Shown here: piece by piece, positions 62,400 to 64,000 of the stretch
Layout: each line of letters opens with the position of its first letter
Numbering within the stretch: position 1 is the first letter of the stretch
Assembly: GCA_964492555.1 (NCBI GenBank)
Contig: CAZBKQ010000005.1
Location: 1 to 64,000 of the forward strand
Length of the DNA: 64,000 bases
Reading direction: 5' to 3'
DNA from: GCA-2709075 sp964492555
GTDB lineage: Bacteria; Pseudomonadota; Alphaproteobacteria; MPNO01; UBA2964
The notes under the pieces: model-generated
What the model was told of the DNA's origin: nothing
What the model saw: the letters and a program-made list of their open reading frames with translations, nothing else
Databases searched by the model: none
Made by a program: the position numbers and the translations under genes

Positions 62400-63353
62400 A
62401 TGAGGAAAACATTCATTTTTTCGGCGGTCGGAACGGCCATGTTGGCGACCGCGTCGCTGCCCGCGAGTGCGGCAAATTTCGCCTGTTCGACGGCGCAGCT
62501 GATTGTGCCTTGGGGACCGGGTGGCGGTACCGCCGTCTTGTTTGGTCTGTTTGAGAAATACATGAACGAACATGGTGCCAAACCGAAAATCAAGGTGGTC
62601 ACCATCCCCGGACAGGGGGGCAACAAGGGCGCCAAGGTCGCGGTCAAGAAGAAAGCCGATGGCTGCAGCCTGTTCGCGATCCATCAGAGCGCGATTATTT
62701 CGCATCTGGCGAAGCGCGTCGATTTCAATTACACGGCATTCGACACTGTCGCGCATCTGACCGTGACGCCCAGCATTCTCTCAGCTAGCCCGAAAGCACC
62801 GTTCAGCGACTATGACGGCATGCTGAAGCATGTGAAGGCCAATAACGGCAAGGTAAAGGTCGGTGCCTCGCTCGGCGCGACCAGCCATTTCATCTGGCTC
62901 ATCATCGGGGAGAAGACCGGCACGTCATACAGTTTTGTCCCGGTTCAGGGTGGCACCGGCAAGCGCAAGCAGCTCCTGATGAACAATACCTTCATGCTGG
63001 CCGAAATGAACGAGGCGGCGGCGAAAAAGGAACTTTCCGATGGGCGGATGAAGCCTTTGGCGATTGCCGCGGCCAAACGGTCGCCGACGTTCCCGAATGT
63101 GCCCACGCTGCGTGAAAAAGGCATCGACCTGCTTTATGCGCTTAATCGCGGCATCGTCGTGCCGAAGGGCACAGCCAAGGACAAGATCGATCACTGGGCG
63201 GCCGCTTTCAAAAAGGCCGTTGATGATCCCGCGTTCGTGAAGCAGATCGCGGCAAAGGGCACCGGCCTGCAATATATGGGGCCGAAAAAATACGAGAACT
63301 GGTTCAAGGCCCAGACCGCGTTGTTCACCAAGGTCCACGCCAGCATCAAGTAA
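62400..63353 (+). CDS. tctC: Tripartite tricarboxylate transporter substrate-binding protein (second TctC)
   Basis: 317 residues with signal peptide (MRKTFIFSAVGTAMLATASLP, cleavage after SAA). Family features: LIVPWGPGGGTAVLFGLFEK, VVTIPGQGGNKGAKVAV, VPVQGGTGKRKQLL. Gene order tctC-tctB at the right edge implies a complete second transporter. Ligand unknown; proximity to MmgE/PrpD suggests a di- or tricarboxylate. Confidence 0.92.
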   Translation: MRKTFIFSAVGTAMLATASLPASAANFACSTAQLIVPWGPGGGTAVLFGLFEKYMNEHGAKPKIKVVTIPGQGGNKGAKVAVKKKADGCSLFAIHQSAIISHLAKRVDFNYTAFDTVAHLTVTPSILSASPKAPFSDYDGMLKHVKANNGKVKVGASLGATSHFIWLIIGEKTGTSYSFVPVQGGTGKRKQLLMNNTFMLAEMNEAAAKKELSDGRMKPLAIAAAKRSPTFPNVPTLREKGIDLLYALNRGIVVPKGTAKDKIDHWAAAFKKAVDDPAFVKQIAAKGTGLQYMGPKKYENWFKAQTALFTKVHASIK

Positions 63354-63367
63354 GGCGTTCCGGATAA

Positions 63368-63410
63368 GGCGGGGCCCGCGAATTTGTGCGGGTTCCGCCC
63401 CGGCCTTTTT
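63368..63410 (+). terminator. Hairpin with T-run between tctC and tctB (attenuator-like)
   Basis: GGCGGGGCCCGC (63368-63379) pairs with GCGGGTTCCGCC (63388-63399) using two G-T pairs, followed after 6 bases by TTTTT. It may give higher expression of the binding protein than of the membrane subunits. Confidence 0.6.
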
Positions 63411-63418
63411 CCACCGCC

Positions 63419-64000
63419 ATGCAGCGCCTCAACCGCGATACCATTGTCGCCATCATCCTTTTGGCGCTGTGCGGCGTTTTCTTTTATGTCAGCTTCGATA
63501 TCCGCACGCCGGAGTTCGAGCGTCTCGCGCCCGGTCAGATGGATCCCGGGTTGTGGCCGCGCATTATCCTGTCGGGCCTTGTCCTGATGGCGCTGATCTA
63601 TCTTGCGCAATCGGTGATATCGCCGCCCGCGGACCAGGAAGAACGTGGTGGGCTGGGCGGCTGGTACCGGCATTACCGCAATCCCATCCATTGTTTTCTT
63701 GCGTTCGGCGCCTTCATGCTGCTTATCCCCTATCTCGGGATGCTGCTAGCGGGGATGCTGTTTGTTTTCGGCATGATGACCATGCTGGGGGGCAGGGAAC
63801 GGTGGCTGATCGGGACCCATGCCACGGTCTCGGTCTGCACGGTGGGCGGGATGTGGTTCATCTTTGCCTGTTTGCTGAGCGTGCAATTGCCGCGCAGCAG
63901 CCTGTTTCCGGATGCGGAGGAATGGCTGCTGGTAAATATCTGCGGTATTTCCGAGGCAATCGGCGGGCTTTTCGCCGCCGCGCCGCGCGCCTGTGCCGTA
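63419..64000 (+). CDS. tctB: TctB-like small membrane subunit (3' part cut by window edge)
   Basis: 194 codons in one open frame from ATG 63419 to the window end. N-terminal membrane segment (TIVAIILLALCGVFFYVSF), then the TctB motif PGQMDPGLWPRIILSG, and further membrane segments (FGAFMLLIPYLGMLLAGMLF, then WFIFACLLSVQLP). A usual TctB is about 150-190 residues, so the stop should lie just outside. A TctA gene is expected next. Confidence 0.88.
   Translation, partial: MQRLNRDTIVAIILLALCGVFFYVSFDIRTPEFERLAPGQMDPGLWPRIILSGLVLMALIYLAQSVISPPADQEERGGLGGWYRHYRNPIHCFLAFGAFMLLIPYLGMLLAGMLFVFGMMTMLGGRERWLIGTHATVSVCTVGGMWFIFACLLSVQLPRSSLFPDAEEWLLVNICGISEAIGGLFAAAPRACAV

Noticed and set aside
1..64000. 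Mobile island with integrase, transposase or tRNA attachment site
   Set aside because: No such gene or flanking repeat was found, so lateral origin of the cluster is not supported by direct evidence here.

Overview
The window looks like chromosomal DNA of a GC-rich alphaproteobacterium, possibly Rhodospirillales-like. The grounds are base composition, short intergenic GC palindromes, and the gene families present (tripartite tricarboxylate transporters, many TauD/TfdA dioxygenases, UbiD-like decarboxylases). The genus cannot be fixed from sequence alone. Two runs of exactly 100 N (4918-5017 and 8403-8502) are scaffold gaps, so this is a draft or metagenome assembly. I saw no rRNA, tRNA, CRISPR array, insertion sequence or phage gene.

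Layout. 1-5.1 kb: an N-methylhydantoinase A subunit running off the left edge, two unknown exported proteins, two cysteine hydrolases of the isochorismatase family and an SDR broken by a gap. 5.4-9.7 kb: a fused TctA-TctB transporter, a two-gene permease and a TctC binding protein. 9.8-14.3 kb: an FAD oxidoreductase, a cupin, the first UbiD-like decarboxylase and a TetR regulator. 14.3-33 kb: three more UbiD-like enzymes, each next to an SDR, mixed with five TauD/TfdA dioxygenases, two luciferase-like flavin monooxygenases, a methyltransferase, VOC proteins, an Asp/Glu racemase/maleate isomerase relative and a 4,5-dihydroxyphthalate decarboxylase relative. 33-49.4 kb: six thiamine-diphosphate (ThDP) lyases around an FMN 2-hydroxyacid dehydrogenase, an ornithine cyclodeaminase relative and a LysR regulator. 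49.5-56.4 kb: a lone molybdopterin-binding subunit, an alpha/beta hydrolase, two more FMN 2-hydroxyacid dehydrogenases and a divergent 2OG dioxygenase. 56.4-62.3 kb: three paralogous amidohydrolases enclosing a small Rieske protein and a 116-residue unknown, then MmgE/PrpD. 62.4-64 kb: a second tripartite transporter (TctC, TctB) running off the right edge.

How it may work together (inference). The region reads as a catabolic island for carboxylated, probably aromatic or otherwise cyclic, compounds. Tct systems would import carboxylates. Dioxygenases, flavin monooxygenases and the molybdenum hydroxylase would oxygenate them. UbiD-like enzymes, SDRs, FMN hydroxyacid dehydrogenases and ThDP lyases would oxidise and decarboxylate them, and amidohydrolases, hydantoinase and cysteine hydrolases would cleave amides or rings. 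The outstanding feature is paralogue expansion: four UbiD, five TauD of which four are 283 residues long, six ThDP enzymes, three FMN dehydrogenases, three amidohydrolases. No ubiX-like prenyltransferase is visible although four putative prenyl-FMN enzymes are. Two matching palindromes in front of the first two UbiD genes, with a TetR gene between them, give the clearest regulatory circuit. The amidohydrolase-Rieske-116-residue cassette and the ThDP/FMN dehydrogenase cluster are the best candidates for an undescribed system.
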